A stretch of 64,000 nucleotides of DNA from Bugula neritina (taxonomy: Eukaryota > Bryozoa > Gymnolaemata > Cheilostomatida > Bugulidae): NCBI GenBank assembly GCA_964035545.1, contig OZ037766.1, positions 113,501 to 177,500 on the forward strand, in the 5' to 3' direction. Every line of letters begins with the position of its first letter. The first letter of the stretch is position 1. Below the pieces are notes generated by a model. It searched no databases, had not been told where the DNA came from, and saw only the letters and a program-made list of their open reading frames with translations. Positions 11,201 through 22,100 of this stretch are shown here, piece after piece. A program made the translations under genes and the position numbers.

Positions 11201-14200
11201 ATACCTACTCTATCTAATAGAACTATATACCTGCTCTATCTAATAGAACTACATACCTGCTCTATCTAATAGAACTATATACCTGCTCTATCTAATATAA
11301 CTATATACCTGCTCTATCTAATAGAACTATATACCTACTCTATCTAATAGAACTATATACCTACTCTATTTAATAGAACTATATACCTACTCTATTTAAT
11401 AGAACTATATACCTGCTCTATATAATATAACTATATACCTACTCTATCTAATAGAACTATATACCTACTCTATCTAATAGAACTATATACCTGCTCTATC
11501 TAATAGAACTACATACCTGCTCTATCTAATAGAACTATATACCTGCTCTATCTAATATAACTATATACCTGCTCTATCTAATAGAACTATATACCTACTC
11601 TATCTAATAGAACTATATACCTACTCTATTTAATAGAACTATATACCTGCTCTATCTAATAGAACTATATACCTGCTCTATCTAATAGAACTATATACCT
11701 TCTCCATCTAATAGAACTATATACCTACTCTATTTAATAGAACTATATACCTGCTCTATATAATATAACTATATACCTACTCTATCTAATAGAACTATAT
11801 ACCTACTCTATCTAATAGAACTATATACCTGCTCTATCTAATAGAACTACATACCTGCTCTATCTAATAGAACTATATACCTGCTCTATCTAATATAACT
11901 ATATACCTACTCTATCTAATAGAACTATATACCTGCTCTATCTAATAGAACTATACACCTACTCTATCTAATAGAACTATATACCTACTCTATCTAATAG
12001 AACTATATACCTGCTCTATCTAATAGAACTATATACCTGCTCTATCTAATAGAACTACATACCTGCTCTATCTAATAGAACTACATACCTGCTCTATCTA
12101 ATAGAACTATATGCCTGCTCTATATAATATAACTATATACCTACTCTATCTAATAGAACTATATACCTACTCTATCTAATAGAACTATATACCTGCTCTA
12201 TCTAATAGAACTACATACCTGCTCTATCTAATAGAACTATATGCCTGCTCCATCTAATAGAACTACATACCTGCTCTATCTAATAGAACTACATACCTGC
12301 TCCATCTAATAGAACTACATACCTGCTCTATCTAATAGAACTACATACCTGCTCTATCTAATAGAACTACATACCTTCTCCATCGAATCTAGCTTCGTCG
12401 TCGTGATTTTCCCCGACATTGAATGAAAACCTGATGTCGGCCTGCAGCAGGACAGTGATGTCATCAATGAGTTCCGTAAACGTGTAGTCGCTGCCTCCTT
12501 CCCAGAATTCCAGAGCCTTTCGCAGAACTTCATGAACTTTGTTTCTCGTCTCCTCTGATGCGAAGTGGTTCTCGTCATATCGGACAACTCTGAAATCAAG
12601 AAGAGTGACATGGGAAGGTAACTCTTAGTTTTCTGCACCTCAAGAATCTAATGGTTTGACAAGAAAACACAACTACAACTTATTAATAATGGTCATCTGT
12701 CATTTAGCGACACTTCAATGCTATACGGAACAAAGCTGAGACTAGTTATCTCTCCGTGTCATGTCGGAGTTGTCTCTCCGTGTCATGTCGGAGTTGTCTC
12801 TCCGTGTCGCATTGAAGTTGTTTCTCATGTTGAAGCCCTGAGACTCAAGGTTCACTCCATTCATTAAGGTTGTGATGTCATGACTCAGCAACACACCATA
12901 ATGAAAGAGGTAACCTCAAGTCACTTCTCACAGTCCCAAACTTAACAGACTCTTTTCTTTCTCCTTTTTAGAGTAAAATTGTTTGCAATACGGCAAACAT
13001 CAAGTTATAGGAATAAATATTCACTTAAATATCAAAGTTTTGAGGTACTTCATTAGTAATACATAATCCATAGTTCAGGTTTTACTGAACAGGGCAACAC
13101 GTTGCTATTCCTAAGTCATATTTAATCTCAAAGCATAGTATTTTAAGGTCTGCGAACTTACGACCAAGTTAGCTGGGTTTTGGGAAACCCGATGTGTTTA
13201 TTCTGAGCGCCAGATCTCAGTTGCTCTATATCATCAAACACTCCACAACGTGGTGCCACTAGCTTAGCCTCAGTTTCCTCATCAAGTACCCCCGTCTCTG
13301 GTAAACCTGCCAGGAACTGGACGCCCTTGACACTTTGAGAGACTTCCTGGTTGGTGGGAAGTCTTCCATACTCATTTAGAGAACTGGGGAGATATTCATA
13401 TTTCTGTAGCAACTTCTGCAACTATAAGAACAAAGTTGAGCTGAAAATACTTTAATAGTTTCGGTGAAAATACCCTTTGAATAAGTTGTTTACTATAGAA
13501 ATTGAATGTCAACACTAATAGCTAAAGGAGTAACCATGCATGTTTACTCTACACTGATTTGCTTTGATTTGTTACTTTTCTAATGCGAGACAACTCACAA
13601 AAAAGTCTATCAGCCAAATTAAACTTCAGGCTGAAAATCTGGAAGGTATAGACGCACTAAAGACTTGAATCCAACCTACTAAAGCATATTGTGATTAATT
13701 AATCATATAAATATTGCAGTGCATAGTCTACTTACCATCCCATACCTGTAAAATACTTGAGACAAACGAAATAAAATACAAAATATATCTTCTAAAATCT
13801 AAACTATTGCTTTCAGCTAAATGAGTAGTAGCTACTGCATAAATTAATCCATTACAGCCACTCCACTTTGTTGATTCACAAAATACAATACCTTGTTTCA
13901 GGTTGTTATCGCAAGCGCTAAATCTTAATTTTCTATATTTTACAACAGTTTACTAAGTTTACAGATTGCTGTTTAATGACTTACATATAATGGGAATAAT
14001 TTTAAAACTCTTAAAACCTTTCTCTACCTTATTCAAAACATTGTTACCTAAAATTTTCTATTACTTTCTCCTTTTTGAAACACTACCAGCAGACTACCAA
14101 CAGTGTGGAAGGTTCTAGAACACTACCAGCAGACTACCAACAGTGTGGAAGGTTCTAGAACACTACCAGCAGAATACCAACAGTGTGGACCTACCAGGTA

Positions 14201-15842
14201 TCAGCGAGGAACACGACTACGACTACTACAGCAGAAAGTCTAGTAACAAATGACTGGAAGTCGTGAGATTATCTCAACAAATGATGAGCTACAGAGTCAT
14301 TGACATTTCGGATGTGTTCACATAGCCCGGATCTACACTCTATAGAAGATTGCTGGAAGGGGGGGGGCAGATATCTATTTCAATCGATTTGGTCTATGCA
14401 GGATTTAACAGCTGAGAGAGATTATATAATAATAGATGATTACATAAGACATCATTATACAGAGATATATTTAGACTGGCATTTTCACATCAAATCTCTG
14501 GAATATTACTAGAAAGAGTTTATAGCATCATACCACGTACTTACAGTGTACCTACAGTGTTTTACAGTGTAGGCTACTTACAGTGTCTTGCAGTGTCTTA
14601 CTGTGTACTTACAGTGTACTTACAGTGTACTTACAGTGTCTTACAGTGTACTTACAGTGTCTTACTGTGTACTTACTGTGTACTTACAGTGTACTTACAG
14701 TGTCTTGCAGTGTACTTACAGTGTACTTACAGTGTCTTGCAGTGTCTTACTGTGTACTTACAGTGTACTTACAGTGTACTTACAGTGTCTTACTACGTAC
14801 TTACAAGAGGATCTAATACACTATTATATAAGTAACAATTACACCTAATAGTTGGCCAATTTAAAGAGTTTGGTCTCCAGTTTTTATATAGCTGCCGAAA
14901 CTGCTGCCAATGCAAAACTAGCAGATGATTTGAACAAACACAAGATTTGCAGGCAAGTCTCACTCTCACAGCTGCCTGACATCTTACATATTCTCAAGTG
15001 ATGATCCCACTGTTAGAGTTATAGCTCTAACTCTAACTCTAACAATAGTTATAGCTCTAACTCTAACTCTAACAATAGTTATAGCTCTAGTTCTAACAAT
15101 AGTTATAGTTCTAACAATAGTTGCTATTCATGATAAGGTAACCTACTATACTCCCATATATACTATACACTAAATCTATGTATGGACCAAAGGCTATACC
15201 TAAGAGTGGTGTGAATCTATGGCTAGGGTGTTACGTAATCACCGGTATATCATGTCATGACAATAACCTCATCAATAATAGGATCAAGTAGCTCTAAAAG
15301 TCAAAATGCTAGCAGATTCTTCAGAGAGGAGGGTTTTGACCTTCATTATAGAGATAGCAAACAATAGGCACTGTGTTACAGCTGGTAAACCAACTGGGAC
15401 AGTCAACTAAACTCAGCCAACTTCTACAGCTCTCTGTTTAACCTCCCTGAGCTCCCTTATACCACAGCTCTCTGTTTAACCTCCCTGAACTCTATACTAA
15501 GACAAAGGAGATCCCCACTTATGTGATGAACTCTCATATATAATGTGTTTCTAAGCTTATATGCCAAGGAATATTTCATTGATGTTTGGAAAGAGTTGCA
15601 TTGAGTGAAAACAGAACCACAAGCTCACCAGCAACCACAAATTCCCATAATGCAAGCCATGGAAAACATTGAAAAACACTTTTCTATCAAAAATAGTATG
15701 AAATAAAGACATTCGAACTCTTTAGAGGGAAGCTTGCTGCGTGTACACTCACCTCTGTGGTGTTGGTGGAGAGGAGGCTGGCAGAGATTGTCAGTGGGGA
15801 CACTACTCCAAATATCAAGATGAGAAGTCCTTTAATCCGCAT
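8262..15842 (-). CDS. Matrix metalloproteinase (M10A) with hemopexin domain; catalytic Glu replaced by Gln
   Basis: Ten exons: 15753-15842, 13162-13421, 12375-12589, 10396-10497, 10002-10172, 9461-9585, about 9194-9410, 8933-9085, 8648-8779, 8262-8482; about 561 aa, probably secreted. Exon 1 is a signal peptide (MRIKGLLILIFGVVS). Exon 2 is the propeptide with cysteine switch PRCGVFD (canonical PRCGVPD). Exons 3-5 form the metzincin domain: ADIRFSF, VHFDDAEDW, zinc motif HQIGHVLGLEH, Met-turn VMYPWY. The family motif is HEXXHXXGXXH, so the general-base Glu is Gln here (codon 10135-10137). Exons 6-10 are a hemopexin propeller from DKCPGRVDAV to VDSQLNC. The last residues (AILLVVGVLYML) are hydrophobic and end at the stop, suggesting a GPI signal or short membrane tail. 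No furin RXKR site is seen. The exon 6/7 junction is uncertain: the acceptor at 9411 keeps frame, the one at 9425 does not. Confidence 0.9.
8501..8617. repeat. 39-bp tandem repeat, 3 copies, MMP intron 9
   Basis: Three adjacent copies starting AGTCACTTGTATATCTATAT at 8501, 8540 and 8579, filling most of the last intron. Confidence 0.9.
9602..9990. repeat. 40-bp minisatellite in MMP intron 5
   Basis: About 9.7 units of 40 bp (CAACTGTAGAATATTATATT, then TCAACAGTTAGGATATAATA). The last unit runs into the donor of exon 5: the first 17 intron bases match the unit at about 14 positions, so the array looks anchored at the donor. Confidence 0.9.
10214..10385. repeat. Roughly 30-bp repeat, MMP intron 4
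   Basis: About five alternating units built on ACTAGCCAATAGGAGATGAG and ACTAGCCAATAGGAGGTGTG, filling the intron between exons 4 and 5. Confidence 0.85.
10535..12374. repeat. 26-bp minisatellite derived from MMP exon 3 donor, about 70 copies
   Basis: The unit on the gene strand is ATTAGATAGAGCAG|GTATATAGTTCT. The real exon 3 end is ATTCGATGGAGAAG|GTATGTAGTTCT, so each unit contains a copy of 14 exonic bases plus the donor. Some units (near 10761, 11021 and 11699) read ATTAGATGGAGAAG, only one mismatch from the exon. The array begins directly at the true donor. Confidence 0.9.
12590..13161. other. MMP intron 2, mostly unique
   Basis: An ordinary intron with about three copies of TCTCTCCGTGTCATGTCGGA at 12750-12835. 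Nothing else was recognised. Confidence 0.55.
13422..15752. other. MMP intron 1, unique sequence with three small arrays
   Basis: 2.3 kb between the signal-peptide and propeptide exons. It holds a 40-bp repeat of three copies (about 14077-14190, GAACACTACCAGCAGACTAC…), an 11-bp ACTTACAGTGT array (14545-14800) and a CTCTAACTCTAACAATAGTT array (15015-15125). No gene was seen in the rest. Confidence 0.6.
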
Positions 15843-15936
15843 TGCTCCACTCGTAAATTGTTATACTCTATGGGTGCTGTCTAAAATGTTGATCACATAA
15901 CATAGAATACTATAACTATACAGTTTACAGTGAGTT

Positions 15937-16117
15937 GATACCCTTACTAGTAATATTACTATATAGTATTCAGTGTGTTGATACCCTTACTAATAATATA
16001 ACTATATAGTATACAGTGAGTTGATACCCTTACTAATAATATAACTATATAGTATTCAGTGAGTTGATACCCTTACTAATAATATAACTATATAGTATAC
16101 AGTGAGTTGATACCCTT
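15937..16117. repeat. 43-bp tandem repeat upstream of the MMP start
   Basis: About four copies starting GATACCCTTACTAATAATAT at a 43-bp spacing, in the 395-bp gap between two divergent starts (15842 minus and 16238 plus). Any shared promoter would contain it. Confidence 0.85.
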
Positions 16118-16189
16118 ACTAATACTAGTGAGACTTGCTATGAGGTCTACAGGCTCACACTGATGTCTAAGCCATAAGAAAGTAATGAA

Positions 16190-16197
16190 TATAAATA
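16190..16197 (+). promoter_or_regulatory. TATA box candidate
   Basis: TATAAATA lies 41 bases upstream of the ATG at 16238, the right spacing for a short 5' UTR. Confidence 0.45.
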
Positions 16198-16237
16198 AAT
16201 GCATAAGTGTCAGCGGTGTTCACTTCTCAGAGCAAAT

Positions 16238-16305
16238 ATGCTGAATATGCAGGGATTTCTCAGCCTTTTCATGTTTATACTGGAAATCATAGCTACACAG
16301 CAAGT
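16238..16305 (+). CDS. Signal-peptide first exon of an unresolved plus-strand gene (partial)
   Basis: ATG followed by 22 codons (MLNMQGFLSLFMFILEIIATQQ), a good signal peptide with a hydrophobic core, ending at a strong donor AAGT|GTAAGT (phase 2). A TATA box lies 41 bases upstream. The exon end and donor are tandemly duplicated in the following intron, as at several certain splice sites in this window, which supports this being a real junction. I could not connect it with confidence to a second exon. It is divergent from the MMP gene. Confidence 0.45.
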
Positions 16306-16575
16306 GTAAGTTACATAATATATAGTATATATACTACACAGCAAGTGTAAGTTACATAATATTATATAGTATATACTACACAGTAAGTGTAAGTTACATA
16401 ATATATACTACACAGCAAGTGTAAGTTACATAATATATACTACACAGCAAGTGTAAGTTACATAGTATATAGTATATACTACACAGTAAGTGTAAGTTAC
16501 ATAGTATATAGTATATACTACACAGTAAGTGTAAGTTACATAGTATATAGTATATACTACACAGTAAGTGTACGA
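16306..16575. repeat. Donor-junction repeat, about 8 copies
   Basis: Units of about 30-45 bp each contain CTACACAGCAAGT|GTAAGTTACATA. The first 13 bases are identical to the end of the exon at 16238-16305 and the rest to the start of its intron. Some units have CAGTAAGT instead of CAGCAAGT. Confidence 0.85.
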
Positions 16576-16899
16576 TATATACACTTTACAACCCCCAACA
16601 CTTCACCAATAGGAAAGAAATTGACCACACTCACTTTAGAGCAAGCTAACATAGCATTTGGTCAATGTAATAATATTATAAAAAATACTCTTTATTTGTA
16701 ATTAGCTATATCTTAGTTGACTCAGTCTGTTAAGCTTTCATATCAACAGAAAAACATTGACTTTCTTTGTTAAACAAAGCAAATTTATTTAGCTGCTGCA
16801 TTTCTTGTTAACTGGTGATTCATTTTGTAATTTCCTGATTAGATTCTTTTACATATAAACTCCACAGTCAGTCTTTTTTCTGCTTACTAACTTATCAGA

Positions 16900-17195
16900 G
16901 CAAGTGCCTGTCAACATTGTCAGTACACTGGTACATAGAACTGACACCTAGTCATCACACTACAGAGCAAGTACCTGCCAACATTGTCAGTACACTGGTA
17001 CATAGAACTGACACCTAGTCATCACACTACAGAGCAGGTACCTGTCAACATTGTCAGTACACTGGTACATAGAACTAACACCTAGTCATCACACTACAGA
17101 GCAGGTACCTGTCAACACTGTCAGTACACTGGTACATAGAACTGACACCTAGTCATCACACTACAGAGCAGGTACCTGTCAACATTGTCAGTATA
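16900..17195. repeat. 67-bp tandem repeat, about 4.4 copies
   Basis: Units start AGAGCAAGTACCTGCCAACA and are 67 bp apart. Each has an ACAG|AGCA acceptor-like start and an ACTG|GTACAT donor-like point, with a short Cys-containing frame between (CQHCQYT). Coding use is not established. Confidence 0.85.
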
Positions 17196-17344
17196 TGTGA
17201 GATATCTCCCACAAGCCTGCTATTCAGTTTCCAACAAGGAAAAATAGCTCAAAGTGTACAGATTTGATCGAAAGCTCTGAAGATTCTCATTGCTATTTAT
17301 TGAAGCTGACATCCTGTGTGTATCATTCAACAAGCTCCCATTAG

Positions 17345-17803
17345 TTTTATTTACTCTCTATTTACTCTCTATTTACTTTCTACTTACTCTCTACTTACTC
17401 TCTACTTACTCTCTGCTTACTCTCTACTTACTCTCTACTTACTCTCTACTTACTATATACTTACTATATACTTACTCTCTACTTACTCTCTACTTACTCT
17501 CTACTTGCTCTCTACTTACTCTCTACTTACTCTCTACTTACTCTATACATACTCTCTACTTACTTTCTACTTACTCTCTACTTACTCTATACATACTCTC
17601 TACTTACTTTCTACTTACTTTCTACTTACTCTCTACTTACTTTCTACTTACTTTCTACTTACTCTCTACGTACTCTCTACTTACTCTTTACTTACTCTCT
17701 ACCTACTCTCTACTTACTCTGTACTTACTCTCTACTTACTCTCTACTTACTCTTTACTTACTCTCTACTTACTCTCTACTTACTCTCTACTTACTCTCTA
17801 CTC
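17345..17803. repeat. 11-bp minisatellite TCTCTACTTAC
   Basis: About 40 units, with variants TTTCTACTTAC, TATATACTTAC and TATACATAC. It is stop-free in the plus direction, which produces spurious Leu/Tyr/Ser-rich frames. Confidence 0.9.
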
Positions 17804-17811
17804 ACAACTAA

Positions 17812-19160
17812 AGCAGCATAACCTCAACTACAGGAGCCTTTATTAGCAGTGATTTTAGTGAATTTAATTATGTTGTGGTTGTATCAATATAATAAATTAC
17901 TGCCCACAACTCAACAGTTCACACAGCAGTTTCCAGATGATATTATATTTCAGGAGCCTCATAACTGTAGAAGGGTCTGGAGTAGGCAGCAGAGTGGTTA
18001 GAGAGAATATATACTAGTATGGGTGGTACGGCATCACCACACTATAATAACTGGCAGAGGAAGTGCTGTAGCTGTATAAGGTAACTTTCCAGCTATGCGT
18101 AGACAGATAATAAGAGAGGGCAACTCTAAATACAATAGAAACTGTGGGGTTGATGCAAGGACAACTATTGTAACTTTGATACATCTTATATGCCAGTTTG
18201 CCAACAATCTACATGCACACAACATGTATTGAAGAGCGGTAAAGACCTCATCCATGTGTAAAATTAAGAAAAAGTAGGTTTATTGGAATAGCTACGATAT
18301 CTACAATAGCAAGTTAGCCACATTATAACAAAAGACCAATCATTACGCTAAACCTCGATAGTTCTTCTACATTGACACAGCCTGAGTCCTCCATTTGTTG
18401 TAGTTTCAAGTTTTGAACTTTAATTGCAGCCCAAACAGGGAAATATCTAGATTTTCAAGTGACTCGTAAACAGAGTTTGTTGATGTGAGAAACCATCCGG
18501 GAGAATATAAACTAATAGATTTACTTTCATAGGATACAGTATATCTGTTTACTGCTGATAATATTAATAAAACGAAAAATTCGAAATATAATATAAAAAT
18601 ATTAACAACATTGTACTGGCTTTAAGTTTATCTGATGCCCCAAGTGTGGGCAGGTGGAACGAAGTCAGCTGAGAAATAGTTCATACAATGTTGAGCAGAA
18701 GTTGACTCGACTTGAAGTATTCACAGTTATATAAGTTATAACACAAGTTCAACCAGCGCATGGTAATCAGTAATGGTTACTAATAAGAGTATATATAATA
18801 TATGCAACTAGAATAGTAGGGGTTTGTAGTATAATACTATAGTCACCGGAAATTGTCATAATAGAGTGAGTGAGTGACTACAGGTGTCAGTGACTTGAGT
18901 GACAGTCAATAGTACGAGTGAGTATCAACTAACCTGCTGAGTGAATATCTCTCTCAAGTACACACCTCTGCTGTCAGTAATAAGGCAGGTAATTTAGGCG
19001 CTGCTAAAGCAGCACTTTTGGGGTCAGAGGTCATTTTAGTTATTCACCTGATCGTGTTACTGGCACGCCCTGTGGGCCACCCGTGCTAGGTTTATTAAAT
19101 GTGTATTGAAGGCTAAAGATTTGAATAAACAAAAACAGATTTCCTGTTGCCATAATTCAA
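17812..19160. other. Unique sequence, no confident gene
   Basis: Moderately AT-rich unique DNA between two arrays. A short open frame after an acceptor-like CTACAG (from 17834) encodes a hydrophobic stretch, but its phase does not join the exon at 16238. Nothing else was recognised. Confidence 0.45.
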
Positions 19161-19164
19161 GTAA

Positions 19165-22100
19165 TTAGTATATATAGACAGTAGTATATAGACAGTAGTA
19201 TATAGAGAGTAGTATATAGAGAGTAGTATATAGACAGTAGTATATAGAGAGTAGTATATAGAGAGTAGTATATAGAGAGTAGTATATAGAGAGTAGTATA
19301 TAGAGAGTAGTATATAGAGAGTAGTATATAGAGAGTAGTATATAGAGAGTAGTATATAGAGAGTAGTATATAGAGAGTAGTATATAGAGAGTAGTATATA
19401 GACAGTAGTATATAGAGAGTAGTATATAGAGAGTAGTATATAGAGAGTAGTATATATGAGATAGTATATAGAGAGTAGTATATAGACAGTAGTATATAGA
19501 GAGTAGTATATAGACAGTAGTATATAGACAGTAGTATACAGAGAGTAGTATATAGAGAGTAGTATATAGACAGTAGTATATAGAGAGTAGTATATAGACA
19601 GTAGTATATAGAGAGTAGTATATAGACAGTAGTATATAGAGAGTAGTATATAGAGAGTAGTATATAGAGAGTAGTATATAGAGAGTAGTATATAGAGAGT
19701 AGTATATATAGAGTAGTATATAGAGAGTAGTATATAGAGAGTAGTATATAGACAGTAGAATATAGAGAGTAGTATATAGAGAGTAGTATATAGAGAGTAG
19801 TATATAGAGAGTAGTATATAGAGAGTAGTATATAGACAGTAGTATACAGAGAGTAGTATATAGAGAGTAGTATATAGAGAGTAGTATATAGACAGTAGTA
19901 TATAGAGAGTAGTATATAGACAGTAGTATATAGAGAGTAGTATATAGAGAGTAGTATATAGAGAGTAGTATATAGAGAGTAGTATATAGACAGTAGTATA
20001 TAGACAGTAGTATATAGAGAGTAGTATATAGAGAGTAGTATATAGACAGTAGTATATAGAGAGTAGTATATAGACAGTAGTATATAGACAGTAGTACATA
20101 GAGAGTAGTATATAGAGAGTAGTATATAGACAGTAGTATATAGAGAGTAGTACATAGAGAGTAGTATATAGAGAGTAGTATATAGACAGTAGTATATAGA
20201 GAGTAGTATATAGACAGTAGTATATAGAGAGTAGTACATAGAGAGTAGTATATAGAGAGTAGTATATAGACAGTAGTATATAGAGAGTAGTATATAGACA
20301 GTAGTATATAGAGAGTAGTATATAGAGAGTAGTATATAGAGAGTAGTATATAGAGAGTAGTATATAGACAGTAGTATATAGAGAGTAGTATATAGAGAGT
20401 AGTATATAGACAGTAGTATATATAGAGAGTAGTATATAGAGAGTAGTATATAGAGAGTAGTACATAGACAGTAGTACATAGACAGTAGTATATAGAGAGT
20501 AGTATATAGAGAGTAGTATATAGACAGTAGTATATAGAGAGTAGTATATAGAGAGTAGTATATAGACAGTAGTATATAGAGAGTAGTATATAGACAGTAG
20601 TATATAGAGAGTAGTATATAGAGAGTAGTATATAGAGAGTAGTATATAGACAGTAGTACATAGAGAGTAGTATATAGAGAGTAGTATATAGACAGTAGTA
20701 TATAGACAGTAGTATATAGAGAGTAGTATATAGAGAGTAGTATATAGACAGTAGTATACAGAGAGTAGTATATAGACAGTAGTATACAGAGAGTAGTATA
20801 TAGAGAGTAGTATATAGAGAGTAGTATATAGACAGTAGTATATAGAGAGTAGTACATAGAGAGTAGTATATAGAGAGTAGTATATAGAGAGTAGTATATA
20901 GAGAGTAGTATATAGAGAGTAGTATATAGAGAGAGTAGTATATAGAGAGTAGTATATAGAGAGTAGTATATAGACAGTAGTATATAGACAGTAGTATATA
21001 GAGAGTAGTATATAGAGAGTAGTATATAGACAGTAGTATATAGAGAGTAGTATATAGACAGTAGTATATAGACAGTAGTACATAGAGAGTAGTATATAGA
21101 GAGTAGTATATAGACAGTAGTATATAGAGAGTAGTACATAGAGAGTAGTATATAGAGAGTAGTATATAGACAGTAGTATATAGAGAGTAGTATATAGACA
21201 GTAGTATATAGAGAGTAGTACATAGAGAGTAGTATATAGAGAGTAGTATATAGACAGTAGTGTATAGAGAGTAGTATATAGAGAGTAGTATATAGACAGT
21301 AGTATATAGAGAGTAGTATATAGAGAGTAGTATATAGACAGTAGTATATATAGAGAGTAGTATATAGAGAGTAGTATATAGAGAGTAGTACATAGACAGT
21401 AGTACATAGACAGTAGTATATAGAGAGTAGTATATAGAGAGTAGTATATAGACAGTAGTATATAGAGAGTAGTATATAGAGAGTAGTATATAGAGAGTAG
21501 TATATAGAGAGTAGTATATAGAGAGTAGTATATAGAGAGTAGTATATAGACAGTAGTACATAGAGAGTAGTATATAGAGAGTAGTATATAGACAGTAGTA
21601 TATAGAGAGTAGTACATAGAGAGTAGTATATAGAGAGTAGTATATAGACAGTAGTATATAGAGAGTAGTATATAGACAGTAGTATATAGAGAGTAGTACA
21701 TAGAGAGTAGTATATAGAGAGTAGTATATAGACAGTAGTATATAGAGAGTAGTATATAGAGAGTAGTATATAGACAGTAGTATATAGAGAGTAGTATATA
21801 GAGAGTAGTATATAGACAGTAGTATATATAGAGAGTAGTATATAGAGAGTAGTATATAGAGAGTAGTACATAGACAGTAGTACATAGACAGTAGTATATA
21901 GAGAGTAGTATATAGAGAGTAGTATATAGACAGTAGTATATAGAGAGTAGTATATAGAGAGTAGTATATAGAGAGTAGTATATAGAGAGTAGTATATAGA
22001 GAGTAGTATATAGAGAGTAGTATATAGAGAGTAGTATATAGAGAGTAGTATATAGAGAGTAGTATATAGAGAGTAGTATATAGAGAGTAGTATATAGAGA

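Noticed and set aside
17829-18000. Possible transmembrane exon after CTACAG (EPLLAVILVNLIMLWLY) as continuation of the 16.24-kb gene.
   Set aside because: It follows an AG and is open, but its phase does not fit the exon at 16238-16305 through any intermediate exon I could support.
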